Position numbers and translations under genes: made by a program. DNA of 64,000 nt, taken from NCBI RefSeq assembly GCF_015751785.1, contig NZ_JADOTY010000001.1, positions 4,712,001-4,776,000 on the forward strand. The letters are read 5' to 3'. Of this stretch, positions 32,183 to 40,039 are shown piece by piece (position 1 is the first letter of the stretch; each line of letters begins with the position of its first letter). Origin of the DNA: Micromonospora vinacea. Its GTDB lineage: Bacteria; Actinomycetota; Actinomycetes; Mycobacteriales; Micromonosporaceae. The notes beneath the pieces were generated by a model. That model had not been told where the DNA came from and made no database searches. It was given only the letters and a program-made list of their open reading frames with translations.

Positions 32183-33137
32183 TGTCGACCGCCTTCGTCG
32201 TCTCGGATCGAGCGTCGGCCGCGGCGCGGTCGAGCCGGTCGGTCAGCTCGTCGCAGAGGGCCCGGACGCGCGGGTCGACAGGTAGCCGCCGGTCACCCGT
32301 CGCGCCGTGCGACCCGCGTGGGGCGATGTGTGCGTGCAGCCGGGGGTGGTAGGGGAAGTCGAGGAAGTCACAGAGCCGCCGCACCTGCGCGGCGGGCTCC
32401 GCGACCAGGCTGTCGTAGCGGCAGAGCAGCACGTCGGCCCGCTGGTCGAGGCCGAGTTGGAAGACGAGCGAGTTGCGGACGTACCAGAACAGCGCCGCGC
32501 CGCTGTGCGGGTCCAACAGTTGCGGGTCGTGGGCCCGGATCAGCTCGACGGTGTCGGCGTCGAGCCGCTGCCCCTGCCACCGGCGGCCGATGCTGCCGTC
32601 GGCGATCGCCCGCAGGGCCCGCAGGTTGGCGTCACCGAACTTGGCGACCTCGGAACGGGCCCGGTCGTCGACGTCGCGGTAGACCCAGAGCGCTCGCCCG
32701 GGCGTCAGCCCCGGCAGGGCCAGCAGCTCGTCCACGCGGTGGCTCTCGCAGAGCGGCTTGACCAGGACGTACGCGTGTCGGCTGCGGTGCAGGGTGGCGG
32801 TCAGCACCGGGTCCGGGCGCAGTTGGAAGCGGTGGAAGAGGGTGCTGTCGTTCTCGTTGCGGACCTCGACCTCGGGGGCGGTGTCCAGGCCCCGGACCAG
32901 CATGTTCGTGCCGGAGCGTTGCAGGCCGACAAGGTAGACGGGCATCGCCGAGCCGGGTGCGCGCCCGGCCCGTCGTCGCCAGCGTCGCTTCGCCACTGCC
33001 GTGCCGATCCGGTCGACCGGGTTGAGGCGGTCCTCCTCGATCAGCCGTCCGATCCCCTCGGTACGCGCCCAGCGCAGATGCCGCCGGACCCGCCGGGCGG
33101 TGTACGCGAGCGCGGAGACCTCGTCGTCGGCTGCCAC
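32175..33137 (-). CDS. Sulfotransferase 3
   Basis: A 320-residue sulfotransferase with a basic, partly helical N-terminus (YTARRVRRHLRWARTEG). The 5'-phosphosulfate loop is PVYLVGLQRSGTNMLVRGLD (about residues 64-83), followed by EVRNENDSTLFHRF. The 3'-phosphate-binding region is less canonical: ALWVYRDVDDRARSEVAKF. The P-loop plus RD motif support the call; the substrate is unknown. The GTG at 33137 has AGGAGGA within 4 nt. It is the first gene of the minus-strand operon with sulfotransferase 2 and the glycosidase, divergent from the GT4 gene at 33397. Confidence 0.87.
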   Translation of the reverse strand: MAADDEVSALAYTARRVRRHLRWARTEGIGRLIEEDRLNPVDRIGTAVAKRRWRRRAGRAPGSAMPVYLVGLQRSGTNMLVRGLDTAPEVEVRNENDSTLFHRFQLRPDPVLTATLHRSRHAYVLVKPLCESHRVDELLALPGLTPGRALWVYRDVDDRARSEVAKFGDANLRALRAIADGSIGRRWQGQRLDADTVELIRAHDPQLLDPHSGAALFWYVRNSLVFQLGLDQRADVLLCRYDSLVAEPAAQVRRLCDFLDFPYHPRLHAHIAPRGSHGATGDRRLPVDPRVRALCDELTDRLDRAAADARSETTKAVDSG

Positions 33138-33396
33138 GGGTCCTCCTCGTCGGGCACCGGCCCGGCCCGACACCACAGCGGGTGCGACCGGCGGCAGCCA
33201 GGCTATCGGGAGATCATGGCGGGAGGCCAGGCTGCGGACCGCACGGGCAGACGAAGATCACCCGTTCAGCCACATGCCAAACGTGAGCTGGACTCGCCGA
33301 CCCGCCCTGCATACCGTGGGCCCTGGCCGGGGCGGGCAGACCCCGGTCACCACCTCCGGGCCCGGTTCGCCCGATCGACGTGAGCAGGCCGAGTCG

Positions 33397-34680
33397 ATGC
33401 GCGTGCTGCATGTGAACAAGTTCCTCTACCGCCGTGGCGGCGCCGAGGGGTATCTGCTCGATCTCGCCGACCTGCAACGGGCCGCGGGTGACACTGTCGC
33501 CTACTTCGGGATGAGCCACCCGGAGAACGAGTCACCGCTGCCGTACGCCGCGCGGTTTCCGTCCGAAGTGGAGTTGGAGCCGGCGCCGAGCGGGCTACGG
33601 CCCCGCGCGGTGGCCGTCGGCCGGATGCTGTGGTCACCGACGAGCCGCCGCGGGCTGGCCCGGGTGATCGACGACTTTCGGCCGGACGTGCTGCACCTGC
33701 ACAACATCTACCACCAGCTCTCCCCGTCAGTGCTCGCCGCAGCCCGCGCGGCCGGTGTGCCGTGCGTGCTGACCATGCACGACTACAAGCTCGCCTGCCC
33801 GAGCTACCAACTGCTCGACCGGGGCCGCCCCTGCCAGGCGTGCGTCACCGGTGGCCCGTTGCAGGCGGCCCGTCGTCGCTGCAAGGACGGTTCGCTGTCG
33901 CGCAGTGGGCTGCTCGCCGTCGAGTCCTGGTTGCACAGGCAGTTCGACGCGTACGACCCGGTGCGGCTCTTCATCAGCCCGAGTGGTTTCCTGGCCGACG
34001 TGATGCGGCGCGCGGGCGTCTACCCGGACCGGCTGCGGGTGGTCAACCACTTCGTCGACCTGACCGGTGTGGCGGCCAAGCAGACGCCCGGCGGCGGTGT
34101 CGTCTTCGCTGGCCGGCTGGCGCCGGAGAAGGGTGTCGACGTGCTGATCGAGGCGGCCGCCGCGCTGCCGGACGGGGTCAGCGTGGACGTCGCCGGAGAC
34201 GGCCCGGCCCGCCCGGAACTGGAGGCGCTCGCCGCACGCCGGGTGCCCGGCCGGGTCCGGTTCCACGGCCGCCTCGACAAGCAGCGCCTGCACGAGCTGA
34301 TCCGCTCGGCGGCGGTGGTCGCCGTCCCGTCCCGATGGCACGAGAACCAGCCGATGGCGGTGCTGGAGGCGTTCGCCTGCGGTGTGCCGGTGGTCGCCAC
34401 CGACCTGGGCGGGCTTCCCGAGCTGATCGAGTCCGAGGTGGACGGCCGCGTCGTCGCCGCCGACGAGCCCACGGCCCTCGGCGACGCGCTGAACGACCTG
34501 CTGGCCGACCCCGAGCGGGCGTACCGGATGGGCCGGGCCGGCCGGGCGAAGATCGCCGCCCAGTTCGCCCCGGACCGGCACCTGGACCGGATCCGTGGGC
34601 TGTACGCGGAGGCCGCCGAGGCGCTGCCGTCGCCGCGGCGGGCCGGCCGGGCCGCCGCCGGTGGGGGAGCGGCCCGGTGA
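33397..34680 (+). CDS. GT4 glycosyltransferase, second of the cluster
   Basis: A 427-residue GT-B enzyme. The acceptor-side N-terminus is MRVLHVNKFLYRRGGAEGYL, with VLHLHNIYHQLSPS and a Cys-rich insertion (PSYQLLDRGRPCQACVTG and RRCKDGS) seen in a subgroup of polysaccharide GT4 enzymes. The donor domain has VVFAGRLAPEKGVDVLIEA and the E-x7-E-like WHENQPMAVLEAFACGVPVV. The ATG at 33397 begins exactly on the first strand. It overlaps sulfotransferase 4 by GTGA, so sugar transfer and sulfation are encoded together. Between this and the minus-strand operon lie 259 bp of divergent promoter DNA. Confidence 0.93.
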   Translation: MRVLHVNKFLYRRGGAEGYLLDLADLQRAAGDTVAYFGMSHPENESPLPYAARFPSEVELEPAPSGLRPRAVAVGRMLWSPTSRRGLARVIDDFRPDVLHLHNIYHQLSPSVLAAARAAGVPCVLTMHDYKLACPSYQLLDRGRPCQACVTGGPLQAARRRCKDGSLSRSGLLAVESWLHRQFDAYDPVRLFISPSGFLADVMRRAGVYPDRLRVVNHFVDLTGVAAKQTPGGGVVFAGRLAPEKGVDVLIEAAAALPDGVSVDVAGDGPARPELEALAARRVPGRVRFHGRLDKQRLHELIRSAAVVAVPSRWHENQPMAVLEAFACGVPVVATDLGGLPELIESEVDGRVVAADEPTALGDALNDLLADPERAYRMGRAGRAKIAAQFAPDRHLDRIRGLYAEAAEALPSPRRAGRAAAGGGAAR

Positions 34681-35696
34681 AACCGGTGCGGGTGCTCTAC
34701 CTCGCCGGCAGTGGTCGCAGTGGCAGCACGCTGGTGACCACTGTGCTGGGACAGTTGCCGGGCTTCTTCGCGGCGGGCGAGCTGCGGTACCTGTGGCGGC
34801 GCGGCATCCTGGAGAACCGGCAGTGCGGCTGTGGCTCCCCGGTGGCCGACTGCCCGCTCTGGACCCGGGTGCGCGCCGACCTGACCGATGCCGACCCGGC
34901 CGGGATCGCGGCTCGGTTGGCCCAGCGGCTGCGGCTGCGGGGGTTGCCCACACTGCTACGCCGCCAGCGCCGGGGGCAGCCTCCGGTCGTGGGGCACCCC
35001 GACGACACGCAGCTGGCCCGGCTCTACGCCTCGATCGCCGAACACGCCCTGGCCGGCCGGCCGGACGGTGTCATCGTCGACTCCTCCAAGCTGCCTCCGT
35101 ACGGTGCCCTGCTCGGCAGCCTGCCCGGCATCGACCTGTACGTCCTGCACGTGGTGCGCGACCCGCGCGCCACCGCGTACTCCTGGCGTCGCCGGCGCCC
35201 CCTGGACGGGCCCGCCGACGACCAGCTGATGAGCCGGCCACCGGTGGGCAAGGCCGCGCTGCTCTGGCTGGTCTGGAACACCGCGGCGGTACGACTGTGG
35301 GGCGACCGCCGCCGTGCGCCCGGCCGCTACCTGCGGGTGCGGTACGAGGACTTCGTCGTCGACCCGCCCGGCACCACCGCCCGGATCGCCGGTTTCGTCG
35401 GCGCGACCCCCGACAAGCTGCCGTTCCCGACACCGACCACGGTACGGCTCACCCCCACCCACTCGGTGGCCGGCAACCCGTCGCGGCACCGCACCGGGCT
35501 GGTCGACGTGGTCGCCGACACCGAGTGGGTGACAGGGCTCCCCACCCGCGCGTACGCAGTGGTGACCGGCCTGACCGCCGTTGTCCTGACCCGGTTCGGC
35601 TACCCGTTGCGCCGCCCGGCGGCCACCTCTCCCGCCGCCCGCCTCGCCGCGGACCCGGCCGTCTCCCCGTCACCCGCCACCCGGCAGGAAGGCTGA
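34677..35696 (+). CDS. Sulfotransferase 4
   Basis: A 339-residue sulfotransferase. It begins VRVLYLAGSGRSGSTLVTTV, with the 5'-phosphosulfate loop GSGRSGSTL at about residues 11-19. The region IVDSSKLPPYGALLGS carries the conserved S-K segment. The 3'-phosphate motif is LHVVRDPRATAYSWRRR (about 157-173). Paired Cys (RQCGCGSPVADCPLW) may bind metal or form a structural loop, as in a known bacterial subgroup. GTG start overlapping the GT4 stop; three nt separate it from sulfotransferase 5. The Pro/Ala-rich C-terminus (RPAATSPAARLAADPA) is probably disordered. Confidence 0.9.
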   Translation: MKPVRVLYLAGSGRSGSTLVTTVLGQLPGFFAAGELRYLWRRGILENRQCGCGSPVADCPLWTRVRADLTDADPAGIAARLAQRLRLRGLPTLLRRQRRGQPPVVGHPDDTQLARLYASIAEHALAGRPDGVIVDSSKLPPYGALLGSLPGIDLYVLHVVRDPRATAYSWRRRRPLDGPADDQLMSRPPVGKAALLWLVWNTAAVRLWGDRRRAPGRYLRVRYEDFVVDPPGTTARIAGFVGATPDKLPFPTPTTVRLTPTHSVAGNPSRHRTGLVDVVADTEWVTGLPTRAYAVVTGLTAVVLTRFGYPLRRPAATSPAARLAADPAVSPSPATRQEG

Positions 35697-35699
35697 ACG

Positions 35700-36611
35700 A
35701 TGCTCTCACTGGTGGTGGGCACCGGTCGCTGCGGTTCGACACTGGTCCAGGAGGTGCTCTCCCGGCATCCCGCGGTCGGCTTCGTCTCCGGCCTGGACGA
35801 CAAACTGGCCCGGCTCAACCCCAAGGGCAGGTTCAACGGCGCGCTCTACCGGCGCTCGGCACCGCGCCCGGCGGGAATGACCTCGCTGCGGCACAGCCGA
35901 CGGTTGGTGGAGCGGGGTCGACTCCGGGTGGCGCCGTCGGAGGCGTACCACCTGCTCGACCGGCAGGTGCTGGCCGGCTTCTCCCGACCGTGCCGGGACC
36001 TGGTGGCCGAGGACCTGACGCCGTTCGTGGCCCGGCGGCTGCGGGCCTTCTTCGACGAGCGGATCGCGCGGCAGGGCTGTCAGCAGTTGGTCCAGCACGT
36101 CACCGGGTGGCCGCGGACCGGCCTGCTGCACGCCGCGTACCCGGAGCTGCGGGTGGTCAACGTGGTGCGCGACGGCCGGGCGGTGGCCAACTCGTGGCTC
36201 CAGATGGGCTGGTGGGACGGGTGGCGCGGGCCGGACAACTGGATCTACGGCCCACTCCCGTCCGACCTGCGGGAGGAGTGGGTCGAATCCGGTCGTTCGT
36301 TCCAGGTGCTCGCCGCGCTGGGCTGGAAGATGCTGATGGACGCCTTCGCGCAGGCCCGGTTGCGTCACCCGGCCGGCCAGTGGTTGGACGTGCGCTACGA
36401 GGACCTGGTCGAGCAGCCGCGCGAGCAGGTCGGCCGGATGCTCGACTTCCTCGGGCTGAGCTGGTCGGCCACCTTCGAGAAAGGCTTCTCCCGGTACGAC
36501 TTCACCATGGGCCGCGCGGAGGCGTACCGGGACGAACTCAGCCCGGCGCAGCTCGCCGCGATCGAACGGGTGCTGGAGAAGCCGCTGGCCGAGTGGGGCT
36601 ATCCGGTCTAG
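35700..36611 (+). CDS. Sulfotransferase 5
   Basis: A 303-residue sulfotransferase. The 5'-phosphosulfate loop is at the very N-terminus, MLSLVVGTGRCGSTLVQEVL. The 3'-phosphate motif is VVNVVRDGRAVANSWLQMG (about residues 153-171), and the C-terminal part has VRYEDLVEQPREQVGRMLDFL, the conserved YEDL segment. The enzyme is the last plus-strand gene of the glycan cluster and follows sulfotransferase 4 after 3 nt, so both are co-expressed. The five sulfotransferases differ strongly in their loops, arguing for different positions or sugars rather than recent duplication. Confidence 0.92.
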   Translation: MLSLVVGTGRCGSTLVQEVLSRHPAVGFVSGLDDKLARLNPKGRFNGALYRRSAPRPAGMTSLRHSRRLVERGRLRVAPSEAYHLLDRQVLAGFSRPCRDLVAEDLTPFVARRLRAFFDERIARQGCQQLVQHVTGWPRTGLLHAAYPELRVVNVVRDGRAVANSWLQMGWWDGWRGPDNWIYGPLPSDLREEWVESGRSFQVLAALGWKMLMDAFAQARLRHPAGQWLDVRYEDLVEQPREQVGRMLDFLGLSWSATFEKGFSRYDFTMGRAEAYRDELSPAQLAAIERVLEKPLAEWGYPV

Positions 36612-36639
36612 GTCGGCGGTCCAGGGCGATCCGCAGCGG

Positions 36640-37239
36640 TCAGCGCGCCGGCCAGGTGGCCATGGCCAGTTCCGCGGTATCGGTGAGCTCCGCCGCCGTG
36701 GCGCCATCCCGGGCGCGCTGGGACATGCCGTGCATGACGGCCGTGAAATACGCGGCAAGCTTGCGGGGGTCGGCTGTCGCCGGTAGTTCGCCCTCTTGCC
36801 GGGCGGTTGCCAGGCGCTTCTCGAAGGTGCTGACGCTGGCGTTGCGCAGGTCGCGCATGTAGGTGGCGACATCGGTGTCGGCCGCGGCCGCGCTGCAGAG
36901 CAGGTTTCCGGCCGGCGTCTCGGGGTCGGTGTACATCGCCGCCGCGTCGAGCAGGATGCGGCGGAAAGCATCGAAGGCCGTCGGCTCCCTGGCCATGGCG
37001 GCCCAGATGAACTCGCCGGCCGGGGAGCGACCGTACGCCTCGATGACCTCGTTGAACAGGGACCTCTTGTCGCCGAACGCCGCATAGAGGCTTCCGGGCC
37101 GGATGCCCATCTCTCGGGTCAGGTCGCTGATGGAGGTCCCCTCGTACCCGTTCTCCCAGAACAGGCGGGTGGCGGCCGCCAGCGCCGCCGCCCGGTCGAA
37201 GGTCGGCGGCCGGCCTCGCCGTACCTCTGGTGTATCCAT
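36640..37239 (-). CDS. TetR-family repressor
   Basis: A 199-residue TetR/AcrR regulator. The N-terminal helix-turn-helix (about residues 15-60) reads FDRAAALAAATRLFWENGYE and RPGSLYAAFGDKRSLF, with the recognition helix near TSISDLTREMG. The C-terminal ligand domain has GNLLCSAAAADTDVATYMRDL, as in the TetR_C subgroup of NemR/ComR-like proteins, where a Cys may be reactive. It is divergent from an SDR gene; three operator-like palindromes lie between them, so it probably represses itself and the reductase in response to an electrophile or small molecule. Confidence 0.92.
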   Translation of the reverse strand: MDTPEVRRGRPPTFDRAAALAAATRLFWENGYEGTSISDLTREMGIRPGSLYAAFGDKRSLFNEVIEAYGRSPAGEFIWAAMAREPTAFDAFRRILLDAAAMYTDPETPAGNLLCSAAAADTDVATYMRDLRNASVSTFEKRLATARQEGELPATADPRKLAAYFTAVMHGMSQRARDGATAAELTDTAELAMATWPAR

Positions 37240-37249
37240 GCCCCCATTC

Positions 37250-37334
37250 TAGAGCGATCGCTCAAAAGCGGGTCGGAGACTTGTTGGTAGATCACTCAAG
37301 AACGAGCTACGGTTCCTCTTGAGCGATCATTCAA
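37250..37334. promoter_or_regulatory. Three TetR-type operators, about 34 bp apart
   Basis: Three 16-bp dyads lie between the divergent TetR and SDR genes: TAGAGCGATCGCTCAA (37250-37265), TTGGTAGATCACTCAA (37284-37299) and TTGAGCGATCATTCAA (37319-37334). The consensus is TTGAGCGATCGCTCAA. Starts are 34 and 35 bp apart, close to three helical turns plus one third. The last site ends just before the SDR ribosome-binding site, and the first is 10 nt from the TetR start. Confidence 0.85.
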
Positions 37335-37347
37335 CAAAGGAGCGGTC

Positions 37348-38115
37348 ATGTCAGGAGCACTGCAGGACAGAGTGGCCGTCGTCACCGGCGGCAGTCACGG
37401 GATCGGCCGGGCGACAGTCGAGCGGTTCGCCCGTGACGGGGCGACTGTCGCCGTCGGCTACGGCCACGACGAGGCGGCGGCCCGCGACACGGTGGAGCGC
37501 ATCCGCAAGCACGGCGGACGTGCGTTCGCCGTGCACACCGAGCTGGGCACACCCGGCGACGCGGCTCACTTCTGGGAGACCTTCGACAAGGCGGGCCGGG
37601 AGTTCGTGCCCGACGGGAAGATCGACATCCTCGTTCACAACGCCGCCAAGGGAAGCTTCGCCCGGCTGGCCGACCTCCCCGAGGACGAGTTCGACCAGGT
37701 GATGGCCGTGAACGTCAAGGCGCCGTTCTTCATCACGAAGCTCGCGCTGCCGCGACTGCGCGACGGCGGCCGGATCATCAACGTCTCCAGCACCGCGGCC
37801 AGAGTCGGAAGCCCGGATCTGCTGGCCTACGGCGTCAGCAAGGCGGCGCTGAACTGGTTCAGCTACGACATGGCGCTGGATTTGGGCCCCCGCGGGATCA
37901 CCGTCAACTCGGTGTCACCCGGCATCGTCATGACCCGGAACAGCCAGTACCTTGTCGACAATCCGGAACTCGCGGCGCAGCAGACGGCACGTGTCGCCCT
38001 CGGCCGGCTCGGCGAGACGGACGACGTGGCCAGCATCATCGCTTTCCTCGCCTCCGACGAGGGGCGCTGGGTGACCGGTCAGGTCATCGACGCTTCGGGC
38101 GGCACCGCGCTCTGA
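37348..38115 (+). CDS. SDR-family NAD(P)-dependent oxidoreductase
   Basis: A 255-residue classical short-chain dehydrogenase: cofactor loop VVTGGSHGIGRATVERFA (residues 10-27), NAA motif in LVHNAAKGSF, catalytic Ser in INVSSTAARVG, and Tyr-x3-Lys in LLAYGVSKAALNW. The PG motif with NSVSPGIVMT follows, and the C-terminus GQVIDASGGTAL is typical of 3-oxoacyl-reductase-like SDRs. AAGGAG lies 5 nt before the ATG. It is probably induced when the divergent TetR is released from the three operators; the substrate is not known. Confidence 0.95.
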   Translation: MSGALQDRVAVVTGGSHGIGRATVERFARDGATVAVGYGHDEAAARDTVERIRKHGGRAFAVHTELGTPGDAAHFWETFDKAGREFVPDGKIDILVHNAAKGSFARLADLPEDEFDQVMAVNVKAPFFITKLALPRLRDGGRIINVSSTAARVGSPDLLAYGVSKAALNWFSYDMALDLGPRGITVNSVSPGIVMTRNSQYLVDNPELAAQQTARVALGRLGETDDVASIIAFLASDEGRWVTGQVIDASGGTAL

Positions 38116-38241
38116 GGCGGGCCCGGCTAGCGCGGATCCTGCCGGCACGACCGTTCCGTTGCGCGTACCGGCCTGGCTATCGACGGACGTCACGAGGGGC
38201 GGCTAATCTTTGGCCCCACACCATCGATGTGAGGAGATGCG

Positions 38242-38919
38242 ATGGCGCGCCGTACCGGCCGACCCTCCTACCAGCTGGACAAGGCCGACGTGCGGCGTCA
38301 GCGCACAGTGCGCTTCGCGGCCGTCGCAGGCGTGATCGCACTGGTCACCGCGCTCCTCGGCGGGTTGATCGGCTACCAGGTGGGCCGTCCAGACGCCACC
38401 GAGGCGACCATCGCGAGCCTCAAGGAGGCCGAGGCGAAGCGGGACGCCCAGCAGATCATGGAGCTGATCGAGACGGCCCGACGGGTCCGCGACCAGGTCG
38501 CCCCGGTCCTGACCGGCATCAAGATGGAGACGACCGGTGGACGTGCGCCGGATCCGGCGAAGGCACGCCAGTGGCAGGAGGTCATGCGCCAGGCGGCCGA
38601 GCCGTTCGCCGACCCGCCGTCGGGGACCACCGCGACCAACGTGGCGCGCGGGGGGTTGCGCGGAGCGGTCCAGCAGGCGTCGCTGGCCGTCGACGCCTAC
38701 GCGCTGGCCGCCGGTGTTCCGGCCGCGCAACGTGCGGCCCTGCTGGACGTCACCGCGCGGCAGGCCGCCGAGGCCGCGACGATCTGGTCGGTAGCGGCGA
38801 CCCAGCTCGACCAGATCAGCGTGGACGCCGGCCATGGTCACCAGCACGTGTTCCTGGACACAGATTCCCACGAGGGGGCCCTCACCCCGGACGGGGCGGC
38901 CGAGGGAACCGGTGGCTGA
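38242..38919 (+). CDS. Hypothetical single-pass membrane protein
   Basis: A 225-residue protein that I do not recognise. A basic N-terminus (MARRTGRPSYQLDKADVRRQR) precedes one transmembrane helix (about residues 24-48, FAAVAGVIALVTALLGGLIGYQV). A helical extracytoplasmic part follows (EATIASLKEAEAKRDAQQIM and the later QRAALLDVTARQAAEAATIW). The C-terminus is His/Asp/Glu-rich (AGHGHQHVFLDTDSHEG) and could bind metal. GAGGAG precedes the ATG. TAATCT at 38204-38209 may be its -10 box. It is a lone gene between the SDR and the ABC transporter. Confidence 0.65.
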   Translation: MARRTGRPSYQLDKADVRRQRTVRFAAVAGVIALVTALLGGLIGYQVGRPDATEATIASLKEAEAKRDAQQIMELIETARRVRDQVAPVLTGIKMETTGGRAPDPAKARQWQEVMRQAAEPFADPPSGTTATNVARGGLRGAVQQASLAVDAYALAAGVPAAQRAALLDVTARQAAEAATIWSVAATQLDQISVDAGHGHQHVFLDTDSHEGALTPDGAAEGTGG

Positions 38920-39096
38920 AGCACTTTGCGGGGGTAACTGTCGGGTTTGCCGGCGGCGCACGACGTGCCGCGTCGGCCGAGCGCTCGCGCCTTGATCTGG
39001 GGGCGACGCGCCGAATCGGGTACGGTCGCTTATCGCAAAGTCTATGAACCAGATTGGCTTTCCGTGTATTGGAAGCCGCATCGGAGGGACACAGCC

Positions 39097-39915
39097 GTGA
39101 GGTTCCCAAGCGCCGTCCGTCAGGCCGGTCTCGTCGTGGCCGTCGCCGCCCTCGCGCTGACCGCGGGTTGCGCGAAGAAGGACGACAGCGAGGTCCAGGC
39201 GAGCGGCGTCAAGCTGGTCGCGGCGGGCAAGCTGACCGTCTGCACCCACCTGCCGTACCCGCCGTTCCAGTCCAAGGACGCCAGCGGCAAGGTGACCGGC
39301 TTCGACGTCGAGATCATGGACCTGGTCGCCAAGGAGCTCGGCGTCGAGCAGACGATCATCGACACCCCGTTCGAGGGGATCAAGTCCGGCCAGGACCTCA
39401 ACACCGGCAAGTGCGACGCGGCTGCCGCCGGCATGACCATCACCGACGAGCGGCGGAAGGTGATCGACTTCTCCGATCCCTACTTCGACGCCACCCAGGC
39501 GATGCTGGTGAAGACCGGCAAGCCGTACAAGTCGCTCGACGACCTCAGGGGCAGGAAGCTCGGCGTCCAGGCGGCCACCACGGGTCGTGACTACGCCAAG
39601 AAGCTCGAGGCGGAGAAGGGCCTGAAGCTCGTCGAGTTCGAGGACCTCGCCGCCCTCCAGCAGGCCGTCGCCAACGGCCAGGTCGAGGCCGCCATCAACG
39701 ACCTGCCGGTCTGGACCGAGTACCTGAAGAAGAACCCGGGCGGGTTCGAGGTGGCCGCCGAGTTCGACACCGGCGAGCAGTACGGCTTCCCCGTGAAGAA
39801 GGACGCCAACCCGGAGCTGCTCAAGAAGATCAACGAGGTGCTGGCCAAGGCCAAGCAGGACGGCACGTACAACACGATCTACGAGAAGTGGATCGGCAAG
39901 CGGCCGAGCGCCTGA
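39097..39915 (+). CDS. Polar amino acid ABC transporter substrate-binding lipoprotein
   Basis: A 272-residue solute-binding lipoprotein. The signal has lipobox LALTAGC, then KKDDSEVQ. The SBP_bac_3 domain covers the rest: LTVCTHLPYPPFQ, TGFDVEIMDLVAKELG, AGMTITDERRKVIDFSDPYF (the family's most conserved stretch) and GRKLGVQAATTG. It captures an amino acid outside the membrane for the permease and ATPase encoded downstream. The GTG at 39097 is set by GGAGGG 8 nt upstream. The last codons are part of a 24-bp tandem repeat separating it from the permease gene. Confidence 0.95.
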   Translation: MRFPSAVRQAGLVVAVAALALTAGCAKKDDSEVQASGVKLVAAGKLTVCTHLPYPPFQSKDASGKVTGFDVEIMDLVAKELGVEQTIIDTPFEGIKSGQDLNTGKCDAAAAGMTITDERRKVIDFSDPYFDATQAMLVKTGKPYKSLDDLRGRKLGVQAATTGRDYAKKLEAEKGLKLVEFEDLAALQQAVANGQVEAAINDLPVWTEYLKKNPGGFEVAAEFDTGEQYGFPVKKDANPELLKKINEVLAKAKQDGTYNTIYEKWIGKRPSA

Positions 39916-39965
39916 GCCGCATAGCGGCGGAGCGCCTGAGCCGCATAGCGGCCGAGCGCCTGAGC
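39906..39965 (+). repeat. 24-bp tandem repeat with hairpins after the binding-protein gene
   Basis: Two full 24-bp units (39906-39929, 39930-39953), differing at one base, and a 12-nt partial third (39954-39965). Each begins GAGCGCCTGA, so the stop codon of the binding-protein gene is duplicated. Each full unit contains GCCGC-ATA-GCGGC, a small hairpin. It may stabilise the upstream mRNA end or attenuate the permease and ATPase genes. Confidence 0.85.
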
Positions 39966-40039
39966 ATCGCGCAGTACCGGAGGGCGTGCGCCCCGCGCGC
40001 CCTCCGTGTCGGCAACCTCCGGGAAGGCAACGAGCAAAC

